Part shown: positions 41,885-50,944 of the stretch, one piece after another
Position numbering within the stretch: position 1 is the stretch's first letter
Layout: each line of letters begins with the position of its first letter
Source of the DNA: Afifella pfennigii DSM 17143
Lineage (GTDB): Bacteria > Pseudomonadota > Alphaproteobacteria > Rhizobiales > Afifellaceae
Direction: 5' to 3'
Length of the DNA stretch: 64,000 bases
NCBI RefSeq assembly: GCF_000688515.1
Contig: NZ_JHZK01000017.1
Span: forward strand, 1 to 64,000
Made by a program: the position numbers and the translations under genes
The notes under the pieces: model-generated
What the model saw: only the letters and a program-made list of their open reading frames with translations
What the model was told of the DNA's origin: nothing
The model's database searches: none

Positions 41885-42970
41885 TCAGACGTCATCGAAG
41901 GGCGGTGGCGCCGCGCCGGGGCGCGTCAAAGCCAGCACCTTGAAGAGCGTGCCCATCTCCTCCGGCGCGGCGAGGCGAACCACGTCGGCGCGCAGGCTCT
42001 CCTGATCGGCTTGGTTGCGCCCGGCGCCGAGCTGTCCGGCGCGCTCGGCAAGGCCGAGGCGAAGCAGGAACTCACCCTGGAACATCGGCCCGTGCGCGGC
42101 GGCCCCGGCGGCCTCGGCGGCCTCGGCGAGGGCGGCGAAATCGACATGCGCGGTCAGATCCATCTCGCCCGGCGCTTGCAGCGGGTCGGCGAATTGATGC
42201 CGACGGACGGCCTGCAGCGTGTCGCCGAAGCCGGGCTCGGCATGGCCGTAATCGACGAAAAGTGCCGCCCCGCCGGCTTCGGCGATGCGCGCTGCGATCT
42301 CGCCGGCGATCGCGGCCGCCGCCGGTCGCTCCTCGAAGACGTCGCCATGCGCGGCGCCCTGCGGCGCGCGCTCCGGCCGGCCGGGGCCGAGGCCGAAGGC
42401 GAATTCGCCCTTTGCGTTGATGCCGATCACCCGTTCCGCCCAGTCGCCGTCGCAGAAGACGAACTGGCGCATTGGCAGGGCGTCGAAAAACTCGTTCGCC
42501 ACCAGGAAGGTCGGCCCGCCGGGAACGGTGTCAATGTTCTCGTGCCAGTCCTTCGGTCCGGCGAAATCGGCGAGCGCCGCCCTCTGTGCCTTGCGCAGCG
42601 TCTGGCTGCTTTCCACCAGATGCACCGAGATGGCGGCGGCGAAGTGCGGATCGAGCCTCGCCACGCGCAGAATGTCGGCCATCAGCGTGCCGCGGCCCGG
42701 GCCGAGCTCCACCAGGTTGACGGCCTCCGCCGCGCCTTCCGCGCGCCACCGTTCGATCAGCCAGGCGCCGATGATCTCGCCGAACATCTGGCTCACCTCC
42801 GGGGCGGTGATGAAGTCTCCGCCGGCGCCGATCGGTGCGCCGCTGCGATAATAGCCCGCCGCCTCGTCGGCCAGGCAATGCGCCATCCAGGCGGCGATGC
42901 TCATCGGGCCGTTGGCGCCGATGAGTTGTTTCAGCCTGGCCTCCAGGCGGCTCGTCTCTGCCACCGTCAC
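41885..42970 (-). CDS. SAM-dependent methyltransferase, NDUFAF7/MidA family
   Basis: 361 residues. The MidA family block [20 protein letters not shown] + [18 protein letters not shown] leads into the SAM motif [37 protein letters not shown] and [20 protein letters not shown] are also diagnostic. The mitochondrial relative methylates an Arg of complex I subunit NDUFS2; a similar role on NuoD is possible here, though nuo genes are not in the window. The GTG start overlaps the lgt stop (GTGA). Confidence 0.9.
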   Translation of the reverse strand: MTVAETSRLEARLKQLIGANGPMSIAAWMAHCLADEAAGYYRSGAPIGAGGDFITAPEVSQMFGEIIGAWLIERWRAEGAAEAVNLVELGPGRGTLMADILRVARLDPHFAAAISVHLVESSQTLRKAQRAALADFAGPKDWHENIDTVPGGPTFLVANEFFDALPMRQFVFCDGDWAERVIGINAKGEFAFGLGPGRPERAPQGAAHGDVFEERPAAAAIAGEIAARIAEAGGAALFVDYGHAEPGFGDTLQAVRRHQFADPLQAPGEMDLTAHVDFAALAEAAEAAGAAAHGPMFQGEFLLRLGLAERAGQLGAGRNQADQESLRADVVRLAAPEEMGTLFKVLALTRPGAAPPPFDDV

Positions 42971-43806
42971 GTCCGCGGCTCCGCTTGTTGGGACCGGCGG
43001 GAGAGAGCGTAGAAGACGGCGCCAAGGCCGATGAGAATCATAGGAATGGACAGAATCATACCCATCGTCAGGAAGGAGGCGATGAAGCCGAGCTGCGGGT
43101 CTGGCTGGCGGAAGAATTCGACGAATATGCGGAAGGCTCCGTAGAGCGCCAGAAAAGTGCCGCCGGTGAGCCCGGGAAAGCGCAGGCTGCGCAAGGCATG
43201 CGTCATCAGCCTTAGGATGAGAAACATGAAAAGCCCCTCCAGCGCCGCCTCGTAGAGCTGGCTCGGATGGCGCGGTAGCTCGCCGCCATGCGGGAACACC
43301 ATCGCCCAGGGCACGTCGGAGACGCGCCCATAAAGCTCGCCGTTGATGAAGTTGGCGAGACGGCCGAAGAAAAGGCCGAAAGGCACGGCCGCGGCGATGA
43401 CGTCGAAGAGCGACAGGACGCTGAAGCCGCGCCGCCAGGCGAAGAGGATCATCGCCACGACGATGCCGAGAAGGCCGCCATGGAAGGCCATGCCGCCTTC
43501 CCACAGCCGCAGGAACGCCATCGGGTCGCTGAGATAATGGTCCGGCTCGTAGAAGATGGCATAGCCGAGTCGCCCGCCGAGGATGATGCCGAGCGTGCCC
43601 CAAAGGATGAAATCGTCGAGGTCGTTTCGCGTCAGCGCCGGCTTTTCGCCCGCCCACAGGCGCCGATTGTCGAGCAGGCGGCGCGCATACCACCAGCCGA
43701 TCAGGATGCCGACGAAATAGGCGAGCCCATACCAGCGAATCTCCACCGGTCCGACGGCGAGGGCGACCGGATCGATCTGCGGGAAGGGCAGGACGAGTAG
43801 ATTCAT
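42967..43806 (-). CDS. lgt: Prolipoprotein diacylglyceryl transferase
   Basis: 279 residues, seven spans. The Lgt signature [20 protein letters not shown] is intact, with the phosphatidylglycerol-binding Arg, and [19 protein letters not shown] and RHPSQLYEA are also conserved. It transfers diacylglycerol to the lipobox Cys of preprolipoproteins in the inner membrane. I use the ATG at 43806; a TTG 9 codons upstream is less likely. The gene heads lgt-MidA-pgeF-lipoprotein. Confidence 0.95.
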   Translation of the reverse strand: MNLLVLPFPQIDPVALAVGPVEIRWYGLAYFVGILIGWWYARRLLDNRRLWAGEKPALTRNDLDDFILWGTLGIILGGRLGYAIFYEPDHYLSDPMAFLRLWEGGMAFHGGLLGIVVAMILFAWRRGFSVLSLFDVIAAAVPFGLFFGRLANFINGELYGRVSDVPWAMVFPHGGELPRHPSQLYEAALEGLFMFLILRLMTHALRSLRFPGLTGGTFLALYGAFRIFVEFFRQPDPQLGFIASFLTMGMILSIPMILIGLGAVFYALSRRSQQAEPRT

Positions 43807-44041
43807 GCAGGATACCGGCCGATCGTTGGGCAAGTGGGGCGCGCGGAGCCTTGCTCTGAAAGAGAAGGTGGGTCAACCGTGTCGCCTTTAAGGCCGCGAC
43901 GGAGGCTGCGCTTGCGAGCCGGCGGTCGACGCATATATCAGTTGGGCGAGGACGTGGATGCGGAGCGAGTTTGCCCCACGGCCTGGAACGCCAAGCCGGA
44001 CGGCCTCGCCGATGCTGCCGGTCCTACCGGAAGGAACCACC

Positions 44042-44320
44042 ATGACGCAGACCAACAATCGCCTGATGGACGAGTTTGCCAAGCTGATGACGGATGCTGC
44101 GGGCGTCGCGCAGGGCATGCGCCGCGAGGTGGAGACGGCGATGCGCTCGCAGCTTGAGCGCTTCATGTCGGAGCTCGACATGGTGCAGCGCGAAGAGTTC
44201 GAGATCGTCCGCGACATGGCGCTGAAGGCGCGCGCCGAGAACGAGGCTCTGGAGCGGCGCGTTGCGGCTCTGGAAGCGCGCGTGTCGGCGGACGAGGATC
44301 GGCCCGTCGTTGCCGACTGA
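44042..44320 (+). CDS. ubiK: Ubiquinone biosynthesis accessory factor UbiK
   Basis: 92 residues, DUF526/BMFP type. MTQTNNRLMDEFAKLMTDAA starts an amphipathic helix, and the C-terminal half (EEFEIVRDMALKARAENEAL and on) is a parallel coiled coil with heptads. In E. coli UbiK works with UbiJ and binds palmitoleic acid to help ubiquinone synthesis. The ATG has AAGGA 8 bases upstream. It is divergent from lgt. Confidence 0.88.
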   Translation: MTQTNNRLMDEFAKLMTDAAGVAQGMRREVETAMRSQLERFMSELDMVQREEFEIVRDMALKARAENEALERRVAALEARVSADEDRPVVAD

Positions 44321-44639
44321 AGCCGGCCGCCATCGCTGAACTGGCGCGAAAAGGCGCATCCCGCGGCAGCCTGCGCCTTAGGTTATTGTCGGCCGCGCAT
44401 GCTGGCGGCGTGCCGAGCGTCCCGCGCCGCCGGGCGAGAGCCGTGGAAAACCCGGCTCGGCCCTTTCTCGGCCTTTTGCCGCGACGCTCCTATTATATAT
44501 TTGGAATCGAAAGAGATTCGCTTCGTCATTAAATCGACACGCGTGTTCTCAAGGCTAACCTCGTAAAGGAGCTGCCGATTCTTGTAAGTTCTTTATCGCC
44601 GCAACCGCCTTGCCACCCCACAAGACGCGAGGGCCCTTC
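44321..44639. other. 319-base gap between ubiK and ybjN
   Basis: The first half is GC-rich with a hairpin at 44351-44379. The second half has an AT-rich patch (44489-44533) that looks like the ybjN promoter, with a small inverted repeat GAATC-GAAAGA-GATTC at 44504-44518. No coding frame is convincing. Confidence 0.5.
44351..44379 (+). terminator. Candidate terminator after ubiK
   Basis: AAGGCGCA-(13)-TGCGCCTT, an 8-bp stem 30 bases after the ubiK stop, followed by AGGTTATTGTC with few U residues. Weak. Confidence 0.35.
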
Positions 44640-45140
44640 ATGAGCCTACTCGACTTTCAGACCGCAGCGGCGGCAGATCTCGTCGATCTGGTAGAACAGA
44701 TTGCCAGCAGCCATGACTGGAGCTTCGATCGCTCCGGTGAGGACGAGATCACCGTCTCCATCGTCGGTAGCTTCTGCGACTACAATATCTCCATTTCCTG
44801 GATGGAGGAGCTGGAAGCCTTGCATCTGGCGGCGGCCTTCGATTTCCGCGTCACGGAGCGGCGCAAGCCGGAGATCATGCGTCTCCTGGCTCTCGTCAAC
44901 GAGCAGCTCTGGATCGGCCATTTCGACCTTTGGCAGGCCGAAGGGGTGATCATGTATCGCAGCGCCCTGCTCCTCTCGGAGGGAGCGGAGGTCAACACGG
45001 CGCAGCTCGAAGGCCTGCTCGTGGCCGCTCTGGAGGCCTGCGAGCGTTACTACCAAGCCTTCCAATTCGTCATCTGGGCCGGCAAGTCGCCGGAGGAAGC
45101 GCTCGGCCAGGTCCTGTTTGAGACGCTCGGCGAGGCGTGA
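44640..45140 (+). CDS. YbjN domain protein
   Basis: 166 residues. It has the YbjN fold (secretion-chaperone-like, DUF1790 type), with EITVSIVGSFCDYNISISWMEE and IMRLLALVNEQLWIGHFDLW + QAEGVIMYRSALLL in the order common to Hyphomicrobiales homologues. The molecular role is unknown; E. coli YbjN affects motility and stress. The chosen ATG is at 44640, after GAGGG. The proC GTG begins one base after the TGA, so the pair is almost certainly co-translated. Confidence 0.85.
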   Translation: MSLLDFQTAAAADLVDLVEQIASSHDWSFDRSGEDEITVSIVGSFCDYNISISWMEELEALHLAAAFDFRVTERRKPEIMRLLALVNEQLWIGHFDLWQAEGVIMYRSALLLSEGAEVNTAQLEGLLVAALEACERYYQAFQFVIWAGKSPEEALGQVLFETLGEA

Positions 45141-45141
45141 C

Positions 45142-45960
45142 GTGAGCCTGGGCGGTCTCGGCCCTCTTCTCCTGGTCGGGGCGGGGCGGATGGGCGGCGC
45201 CATGCTGGATGCCTGGCTCGCCGCCGGTCTTGCGGGCGAGAGCGCCGTCATTCTCGATCCCGGTTTGCCGGAGGCGCGCCGCGCCGAGCTGGCCGCGCAG
45301 GGCGCGCGCTTCATCGACAAGGCATCCGATTCTCACGGGGTGCCGCGCGTTGCGGTCCTCGCCGTCAAGCCGCAGCAGATGGATATCGTCCTGCCGGAGC
45401 TGGCCGCCTTTGCGCCGGCCTGTCTCTTCGTCTCGGTGGCCGCCGGCATCCGGCTGGACCGACTTGAAAATGGCCTCGGCGAGGCGTCCCGCATCGTGCG
45501 CGTCATGCCCAACACGCCGAGCCAGGTGGGTGCCGGCATGGCCGTGGCGGTGCCCAATCGGCGCGCCACGGCGGAGGATCGCGATCTCGTCGATCAATTG
45601 CTGTTACCCACTGGCGAGATCGCCTGGGCGGAGGATGAGGGGCTGATGGATGCCGTCACCGCGGTTTCTGGCTCCGGCCCGGCCTATGTGTTTCACCTCG
45701 TCGAGGCGATGGCCGATGCCGGCGAGGCCGCCGGGCTGCCGGCCGAAATGGCGATGCGCCTCGCCCGCCAGACGGTGATTGGCGGCGGGGCGCTGCTCGC
45801 CGGCTCGTCGCTCGCCGCCGGCAAGCTGCGCGAGAACGTCACCTCGCCGGGTGGCACGACCGAGGCGGCTCTCAAGGTCTTGATGGCCGAGGACGGCCTT
45901 GGCGATCTCATGCGCCGGGCGGTTGCCGCCGCAAAGCGCCGCTCCGAGGAGCTCGGCTGA
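45142..45960 (+). CDS. proC: Pyrroline-5-carboxylate reductase
   Basis: 272 residues. It has a Rossmann motif LLVGAGRMGGAML, the NAD(P) loop AVKPQQM, MPNTPSQVGAG, and the ProC signature VTAVSGSGPAYVFHLVEAM + ADAGEAAGLP with SPGGTTEAALKVL. It makes proline from pyrroline-5-carboxylate. The start is the GTG directly after the ybjN stop; GGCGAGG serves as ribosome site. It is the usual ProC length. Confidence 0.95.
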   Translation: MSLGGLGPLLLVGAGRMGGAMLDAWLAAGLAGESAVILDPGLPEARRAELAAQGARFIDKASDSHGVPRVAVLAVKPQQMDIVLPELAAFAPACLFVSVAAGIRLDRLENGLGEASRIVRVMPNTPSQVGAGMAVAVPNRRATAEDRDLVDQLLLPTGEIAWAEDEGLMDAVTAVSGSGPAYVFHLVEAMADAGEAAGLPAEMAMRLARQTVIGGGALLAGSSLAAGKLRENVTSPGGTTEAALKVLMAEDGLGDLMRRAVAAAKRRSEELG

Positions 45961-46044
45961 GCGCAAGACCGCGCAATGCGGCATTTTCGCACGTCTTGTC
46001 GCCGGCTGGCGCTTCCTATCTAAGTTGCGGGAAGGAGCTTCGAC

Positions 46045-46737
46045 ATGGCCACAGCCAAGACCCGCGAAAAGATTGTCAACGCCGCTCTGACGCTTGCCGC
46101 CGAGCGCGACTGGGAGCGCGTCTCCCTCTCCGACATCGCCGAGCAGGCTGGCGTCACGCTGACCCAGCTGCGCGAGGCCTATGACGGCCGCATCGACATT
46201 CTTGCCGATTTCATGCGCCGCACCGATCGCACCGTGCTGTCCGGTATCGATCCGGAGATGGCGGAGGAAAGCCTGCGCGAGCGCCTTTTCGATATCCTCT
46301 TCGCGCGCCTGGAGGCACTTGAGCCGCACAAGGGCGCGATCGCCGGTCTCGGCCGCGCGGCGCGCCGCGATCCGCTCTTTGCCGCCGAGCTCAATCGCCT
46401 TCTCGTCACCTCCATGGCCTGGATGCTCAACGCCGCCGGCATCAACGCCTCCGGTCCGGCCGGTTTGGTGCGGGCGCAGGGCCTTGCCTTCATCTTCGCG
46501 CGGGTGCTGCGTACCTGGCTGAAGGACGACGATCCGGGCCATGCCCGCACTATGGCCGCGCTCGACAAGGAGCTGCGCGCCGGCGAGAGGACGGTGATGC
46601 GCATCGACCGGCTGGCGAGCCTTCTGCCGGGCTGGGGACCGAGCCGCCATAGCGGCCGCGGCGGGCGCGGGGCGAACTCTCCGCCTCGGCCCGAAGGCGG
46701 GCCGCGCCCGGCCGGGGTTTATGGCCCCAATGACTGA
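46045..46737 (+). CDS. TetR-family-like regulator
   Basis: 230 residues. An N-terminal TetR helix-turn-helix (REKIVNAALTLAAERDWERV, then SLSDIAEQAGVTLTQLREAY) is followed by a ligand-binding helical domain (about 60-200). The last 30 residues are Gly/Pro/Arg-rich and probably disordered. The turn helix is less basic than usual and the family overlaps COQ9-like proteins, so DNA binding is likely but not proven. It follows proC by 84 bases, and its end overlaps csaA by 17 bases. Confidence 0.78.
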   Translation: MATAKTREKIVNAALTLAAERDWERVSLSDIAEQAGVTLTQLREAYDGRIDILADFMRRTDRTVLSGIDPEMAEESLRERLFDILFARLEALEPHKGAIAGLGRAARRDPLFAAELNRLLVTSMAWMLNAAGINASGPAGLVRAQGLAFIFARVLRTWLKDDDPGHARTMAALDKELRAGERTVMRIDRLASLLPGWGPSRHSGRGGRGANSPPRPEGGPRPAGVYGPND

Positions 46738-47083
46738 GGGGCCGGCACCGATCATCTCCTTTGACGATTTCCTGAAGGTCGATATCCGCGTCGGCCGCAT
46801 CGTCGAGGCTGCGCCCTTTCCCGAGGCGCGCAAGCCGGCCCTGCGGCTGGTCATCGATTTCGGCGAGGAGATCGGCCGCAAGAAGTCGTCGGCGCAGATT
46901 ACCAAGCATTACGAGCCGCAGGCGCTGATCGGCCGGCAGGTCCTTGCCGTCGTGAATTTCCCGCCCCGCCAGATCGGCCCGATGATGTCGGAGGTCCTGA
47001 CCCTCGGCGTGCCCGACGGCGAAAACGAGGTCGTCATGCTGAAGCCCGATCTCGATGTGCCGCTGGGAGGCCGGCTCTTCTGA
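46721..47083 (+). CDS. csaA: tRNA-binding chaperone CsaA
   Basis: 120 residues, one EMAP-II/OB-fold tRNA-binding domain: FDDFLKVDIRVGRIVEAAPF, the RKKSSAQITKHYEP insert typical of CsaA, and LTLGVPDGENEVVMLKPDLD. B. subtilis CsaA binds SecA and acts as an export chaperone; tRNA binding is also suggested. The ATG at 46721 overlaps the regulator gene; the fourth codon is also ATG. The stop is 14 bases from the convergent histidine kinase. Confidence 0.92.
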   Translation: MAPMTEGPAPIISFDDFLKVDIRVGRIVEAAPFPEARKPALRLVIDFGEEIGRKKSSAQITKHYEPQALIGRQVLAVVNFPPRQIGPMMSEVLTLGVPDGENEVVMLKPDLDVPLGGRLF

Positions 47084-47097
47084 GGCCCTGATGCGGC

Positions 47098-48558
47098 TTA
47101 CGCCGGGATCGTCACGATGGCCCTGAGGCCGCCGAGCGGGCTGTCGGCCAGCTCGATATCGCCGCCATGGCCGCGGGCGATGTCGCGGGCGATCGCCAGA
47201 CCGAGCCCCGTGCCGGCGACATCGACGTTGCGCGCATGGTCCAGGCGGAAGAAGGGCCGAAACACGGCCTCCTTGTCCTCGTCGCGGATGCCCGGCCCGT
47301 CGTCGTCGATGGTCACCTCCAGGATGCCGTCATAGTGGCGGGCGGAAAGCTCCACATAGTCGGCGTATTTGGCGGCGTTGGTGAGAAGGTTGGACAGGCA
47401 GCGGGCAAACGCCATCGGGCGCACGTGGATTTCCGGCTCGCCGAGAAAGCGCACGGCCACCTTGTCGCCGTTGCGGCGCGTCTTGTCGGCGAGCGAATCC
47501 AGCAGCTCCGGCAGTTCCACGGCCTCCGTCTCCTCACTGCTGTCGCCGCGGGCGAAGGCGAGATAATCCTCCAGCATGGAGCTCATTTCGGCGATATCGG
47601 CCTGCATGGCGCGCGTCTCGTCGCTTTCCGGCAGCAGCGCCAGTTCCAGACGGAAGCGGGTGAGAATGGTCCGAAGGTCGTGGCTGACGCCCGACAGCAT
47701 GGTCGTGCGCTGCTGGATCTGCCGCTCGATGCGCTCGCGCATGTCCAGGAAGGCCTGGCTCGCCTGGCGCACCTCTCGGGCCCCGCGCGGCTTGAAGTCC
47801 TCCACCGGCCGTCCCTTGCCTAGACTGTCGGCGGCATGAGCGAGGGCCACGATGGGGCGGATCTGGTTGCGCAGGAAGAGCAGCGCGATCGCCAGAAGGA
47901 TGAGGGCGCTGCCCACCATCCAGACGAGGAAGATGTGCGAATTGGAAGCGTAGGCGCGCCGGCGCGGGGCGAAGGCGCGCAAGGTGACCTCGTCCAGTTT
48001 GATGCGGATTTCCACGAGATCGGAATTGCCCACCGTATCGATCCAGAACGGGCGGCGGATATAGCCGGTGATCTTCTCCGACAGGGTGCGGTCGAGCAGC
48101 GAGAAGAACGGCTTGGGCGCTGGCGGGGGCAGGGGCCCGGCCGGCAGGATGGAGACCGTGAGACCGAAGGTGTCGGCGGCGAGCCGCGTGACGTCGGCGT
48201 AATTCTCCTCGTGCGGGTAGCGCTCGATAATGGCGACGAGCGCGGCGATATCAGCCGCCAGCGCCGCCGAGAGCCGCTCCGTCACCAGCGCCCAGTGCCG
48301 TTCCATGAAGACATAGGCGACGATCGCCTGCAGGATGACGATGGGGGTGACGACAATGAGGATGGAGCGGGCGTAAAGCCCCTTGGGCAGGCTGCGCATC
48401 AGCCGCTCGCTGAGCCCGAAAAACGGGCGGATGCGCTTCAAGCGGCGGCGCGCCCGCCGCACCGCCGGATGCGAGGCATAGGCGCCAAGTCTGGCGGCCC
48501 AGTCCCGCACGGGCGCGAAAACGGCGGCCAGCCGGTGATGACGCTTCGGCTCCGCCAT
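47098..48558 (-). CDS. Membrane sensor histidine kinase (EnvZ-like)
   Basis: 486 residues. A basic N-terminal cytoplasmic stretch of about 60 residues is followed by TM1 (64-86), a periplasmic sensor region to 210, TM2 (210-230) and HAMP (to about 282). The dimerisation box has His293 in SGVSHDLRTIL, and the ATP domain has N box NLLTNAAKYA, G1 DDDGPGI and G2 GTGLGLAI. Full kinase function is expected. It follows the OmpR-type regulator by 10 bases in the MarR-OmpR-kinase operon. The signal is unknown. Confidence 0.92.
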   Translation of the reverse strand: MAEPKRHHRLAAVFAPVRDWAARLGAYASHPAVRRARRRLKRIRPFFGLSERLMRSLPKGLYARSILIVVTPIVILQAIVAYVFMERHWALVTERLSAALAADIAALVAIIERYPHEENYADVTRLAADTFGLTVSILPAGPLPPPAPKPFFSLLDRTLSEKITGYIRRPFWIDTVGNSDLVEIRIKLDEVTLRAFAPRRRAYASNSHIFLVWMVGSALILLAIALLFLRNQIRPIVALAHAADSLGKGRPVEDFKPRGAREVRQASQAFLDMRERIERQIQQRTTMLSGVSHDLRTILTRFRLELALLPESDETRAMQADIAEMSSMLEDYLAFARGDSSEETEAVELPELLDSLADKTRRNGDKVAVRFLGEPEIHVRPMAFARCLSNLLTNAAKYADYVELSARHYDGILEVTIDDDGPGIRDEDKEAVFRPFFRLDHARNVDVAGTGLGLAIARDIARGHGGDIELADSPLGGLRAIVTIPA

Positions 48559-48568
48559 GGCGTTGCGG

Positions 48569-49285
48569 TCAGTCGACCAGAAGTCGATAGCCGATGCCTC
48601 TCACCGTCTGCAGATGGATCGGATTGGAAGGGTCGGCTTCGATCTTGCGTCTCAGCCGGTTGACCTGCACATCGACGGTGCGCTCGCCACTGGCATCGGA
48701 AGTCGAAAGAAGCTCGTGTCGCGGCACCGTCTCGCCGGGGCGTTGGGCGAAGGCAAGGAGCATCTCGCGCTCGCGGTCGGTCAGGCGTACCGGCTCGTTG
48801 CCGCGCCGCAGCTCCTTGCGGTGAAAGTGGAAGGTGAACGGGCCGAAGCGGACGAATTCCACCTCGCGCACCGTGGCAGAGACGCCGCGCTTCAGGATGT
48901 TGCTGATGCGAAGCAGGAGCTCGCGCGGCTCGAACGGCTTGGCGAGATAATCGTCGGCGCCGAGCTCCAGGCCGCGCACGCGGCTTTCCGCTTCCGAACG
49001 CGCCGTCAGCATCAGGATGGGCACGTCGTCGCTCTTGCGCAGGCTGGCGACGAGATCCATGCCGTTCTCGCCCGGCATCATCACATCGACGATGAGAAGG
49101 TCGAAGGACATGCCCGCCAGATGCCGGCGCGCTTCCTCCGCGGAGGCGGCGACGGTGACCCGGTAGCCGCCGTTCTGCAGAAAGCGCGAAAGCAGCGAGC
49201 GGATGCGGCTGTCGTCGTCGATGACCAGGAGGTGGGCGGCATCGTCGGGCAATTCCGTCGGCTCCACCTCAGCGGCAAGGTTCAT
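48569..49285 (-). CDS. OmpR-family response regulator (PetR-like context)
   Basis: 238 residues. The receiver domain has the acidic pair VIDDD, phosphoacceptor Asp67 in LLIVDVMMPGENG, Thr in LMLTARSE and Lys116 in YLAKPFEP. The C-terminal winged helix includes LTDREREMLLAF and RTVDVQVNRLRRKIE. Its start overlaps the MarR stop (ATGA). A MarR gene joined to an OmpR gene matches the petP-petR pair of Rhodobacter, which is needed for bc1 expression. petABC is about 19 kb away here, so the link is only suggestive. Confidence 0.92.
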   Translation of the reverse strand: MNLAAEVEPTELPDDAAHLLVIDDDSRIRSLLSRFLQNGGYRVTVAASAEEARRHLAGMSFDLLIVDVMMPGENGMDLVASLRKSDDVPILMLTARSEAESRVRGLELGADDYLAKPFEPRELLLRISNILKRGVSATVREVEFVRFGPFTFHFHRKELRRGNEPVRLTDREREMLLAFAQRPGETVPRHELLSTSDASGERTVDVQVNRLRRKIEADPSNPIHLQTVRGIGYRLLVD

Positions 49286-49824
49286 GGCCTCGGCCTTTCA
49301 TTCTCGTAGACCCGATCGGCGACGTCCTGGCGCTCGCTCTCGTTGACCATGGCGAGCAGGAAATCGGCCACCTGCCGGTGCGCCTCGGGGCTGAGACCGG
49401 CCAATGCTGCGCGGATTCGGCGAGATTGTGGCTCGCGCAGGCGCGCCGCCAGCTCGGCGCCTTTGCAGGTGGCGAACAGCAGCCGCTCGCGCCGATCCAT
49501 GGCGCCGGGCTTCTGGACGATGAAGCCGCCATCGATGAGCTGCTTCAAGACGCGCCCAAGGCTTTGCTTGGTGATCTTCAGGATGTCGAGGAGATCGGCG
49601 ACGCGCATGCCCGGATGGCGGTCGACGAAATGCAAGACGCGGTGATGGGCGCGCCCGAAGCCGAAATCGGCCAGAATCTGATCCGGGTCGGAGATGAAGT
49701 CGCGATAGGCGAAGAAGAGAAGCTCGATGATATCGTCCCCCGCGCCATGGGACAGGTCGGGCCCGTCGGCGGGCTCTCGCCCTGCGGCAATGCGGCTGCG
49801 CGGATGGGAGATTATGTCAGCCAT
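49282..49824 (-). CDS. MarR-family regulator (PetP-like context)
   Basis: 180 residues. The winged helix (about 65-125) reads HHRVLHFVDRHPGMRVADLL, ITKQSLGRVLKQLIDGGFIV and the wing DRRERLLFATCKG. The N-terminal 35 residues are variable and precede a dimer helix. The ATG lies inside a perfect 7-bp inverted repeat (49813-49833) and has no ribosome site upstream, so the transcript may be leaderless and self-repressed. It is divergent from ilvE by 156 bases. Confidence 0.88.
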   Translation of the reverse strand: MADIISHPRSRIAAGREPADGPDLSHGAGDDIIELLFFAYRDFISDPDQILADFGFGRAHHRVLHFVDRHPGMRVADLLDILKITKQSLGRVLKQLIDGGFIVQKPGAMDRRERLLFATCKGAELAARLREPQSRRIRAALAGLSPEAHRQVADFLLAMVNESERQDVADRVYENERPRP

Positions 49825-49833
49825 ATTGACATA
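49813..49833. promoter_or_regulatory. Palindrome over the marR start codon, probable operator
   Basis: TATGTCA-GCCATAT-TGACATA: a perfect 7+7 inverted repeat with a 7-base centre, the size and spacing of many MarR sites. The start codon (49822-49824) is in the centre. A MarR dimer bound here would block its own gene. Confidence 0.55.
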
Positions 49834-49980
49834 TTTTTCGCCGGTAGTTACGCAGGATGCTCAGTTCGGGTATGGTCGATGCACACGGCCAAGAGCTCTT
49901 CCGACGAGCTTTCCGTTGCCGCCAGACCTTACAATATGCGCTGCCGAAAGCAATCGGAGCGCGACGGGCAGGAGAATAAG

Positions 49981-50889
49981 ATGGCAGGCGTTCCCTTCGA
50001 TCAGATGACCGGCAAGATCTGGTTCAACGGCGAGTTCGTCGACTGGGCCGATGCGAAGGTGCACGTACTGACCCATGGCCTGCATTATGGCAGCTCGGTC
50101 TTCGAGGGCGAGCGCGCCTATGGCGGCGTCATCTTCAAAAGCCGCGAACATACCGAGCGCCTGCACGAATCCGCCAGGGTGCTGGATTTCAAGCTGCCCT
50201 ATTCGGTCGACGAGATCGAGGAGGCCAAGCGCCAGGTGCTTCAGATCAACGGCTTCACCGACGCCTATCTCCGCCCGGTCGCCTGGCGCGGCAGCGAGAT
50301 GATGGGCGTCTCGGCGCAGAAGAACAAGATCAACGTCGCCGTCGCCGCCTGGCAATGGCCCTCCTATTTCGATCCTGAGGAGCGGCTGAAGGGCATTCGC
50401 CTCGACATCGCCGCCTACCGCCGGCCGGACCCGGCGACGGCGCCGGTGAAGTCCAAGGCGGCCGGCCTTTACATGATCTGCACCATCTCCAAGCACGCCG
50501 CCGAGGCCAAGGGCTATGCCGATGCGATGATGCTGGACTGGCAGGGCCGGGTGGCCGAATGCACGGGCGCCAATATCTTCTTCGTCAAGGACGGCGTCAT
50601 CCACACGCCGATCGCCGATTGTTTCCTGGACGGCATCACCCGGCGCACGGCGATCGAATTGGCCCGTGCCCGCGGCTGGGAAGTGGTGGAGCGGCGCATC
50701 ATGCCGGACGAGCTGGAAGGCTTTTCGGAATGCTTCATCACCGGCACGGCGGCCGAGGTGACGCCTGTCTCCGAGATTGGCCCCTATCGTTTCACGCCGG
50801 GCGAGATCTGCGAGACGATGTTAAAGGATTACCTCGTTGCCGTCATGCCGGCGAGCGAGGTGCCTGAAAAGCTGGTCGCCGCCGGCTGA
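49981..50889 (+). CDS. ilvE: Branched-chain amino acid aminotransferase
   Basis: 302 residues, fold-type IV PLP enzyme. HGLHYGSSVFEGERAY is the N-terminal signature. The Schiff-base Lys is Lys159 in VKSKAAGLYM. ECTGANIFFVKDGVIHTP and LDGITRRTAIELAR + ARGWEVVERR complete the site, with ITGTAAEVTPV near the end. It does the last step in Val, Leu and Ile synthesis. The ATG has AGGAG 7 bases upstream; a longer open frame upstream belongs to the MarR shadow. A clear terminator follows. Confidence 0.94.
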   Translation: MAGVPFDQMTGKIWFNGEFVDWADAKVHVLTHGLHYGSSVFEGERAYGGVIFKSREHTERLHESARVLDFKLPYSVDEIEEAKRQVLQINGFTDAYLRPVAWRGSEMMGVSAQKNKINVAVAAWQWPSYFDPEERLKGIRLDIAAYRRPDPATAPVKSKAAGLYMICTISKHAAEAKGYADAMMLDWQGRVAECTGANIFFVKDGVIHTPIADCFLDGITRRTAIELARARGWEVVERRIMPDELEGFSECFITGTAAEVTPVSEIGPYRFTPGEICETMLKDYLVAVMPASEVPEKLVAAG

Positions 50890-50916
50890 GGCGCGGCTTT
50901 CGATGAGACAACAGGG

Positions 50917-50944
50917 AAGGGCGCCGCGGCGCCCTTTTCATTTG
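50917..50944 (+). terminator. Intrinsic terminator after ilvE, shared with the moaE end
   Basis: AAGGGCGC-CGCG-GCGCCCTT followed by TTCATTT: an 8-bp stem and tetraloop, then a short T tract, 27 bases past ilvE. Its right end overlaps the last codons of the convergent moaE gene. Confidence 0.75.

Noticed and set aside
49378-49980. 200-codon N-terminal extension of ilvE
   Set aside because: It is antisense to the MarR gene; the ATG at 49981 has a good ribosome site and gives the normal IlvE N-terminus.
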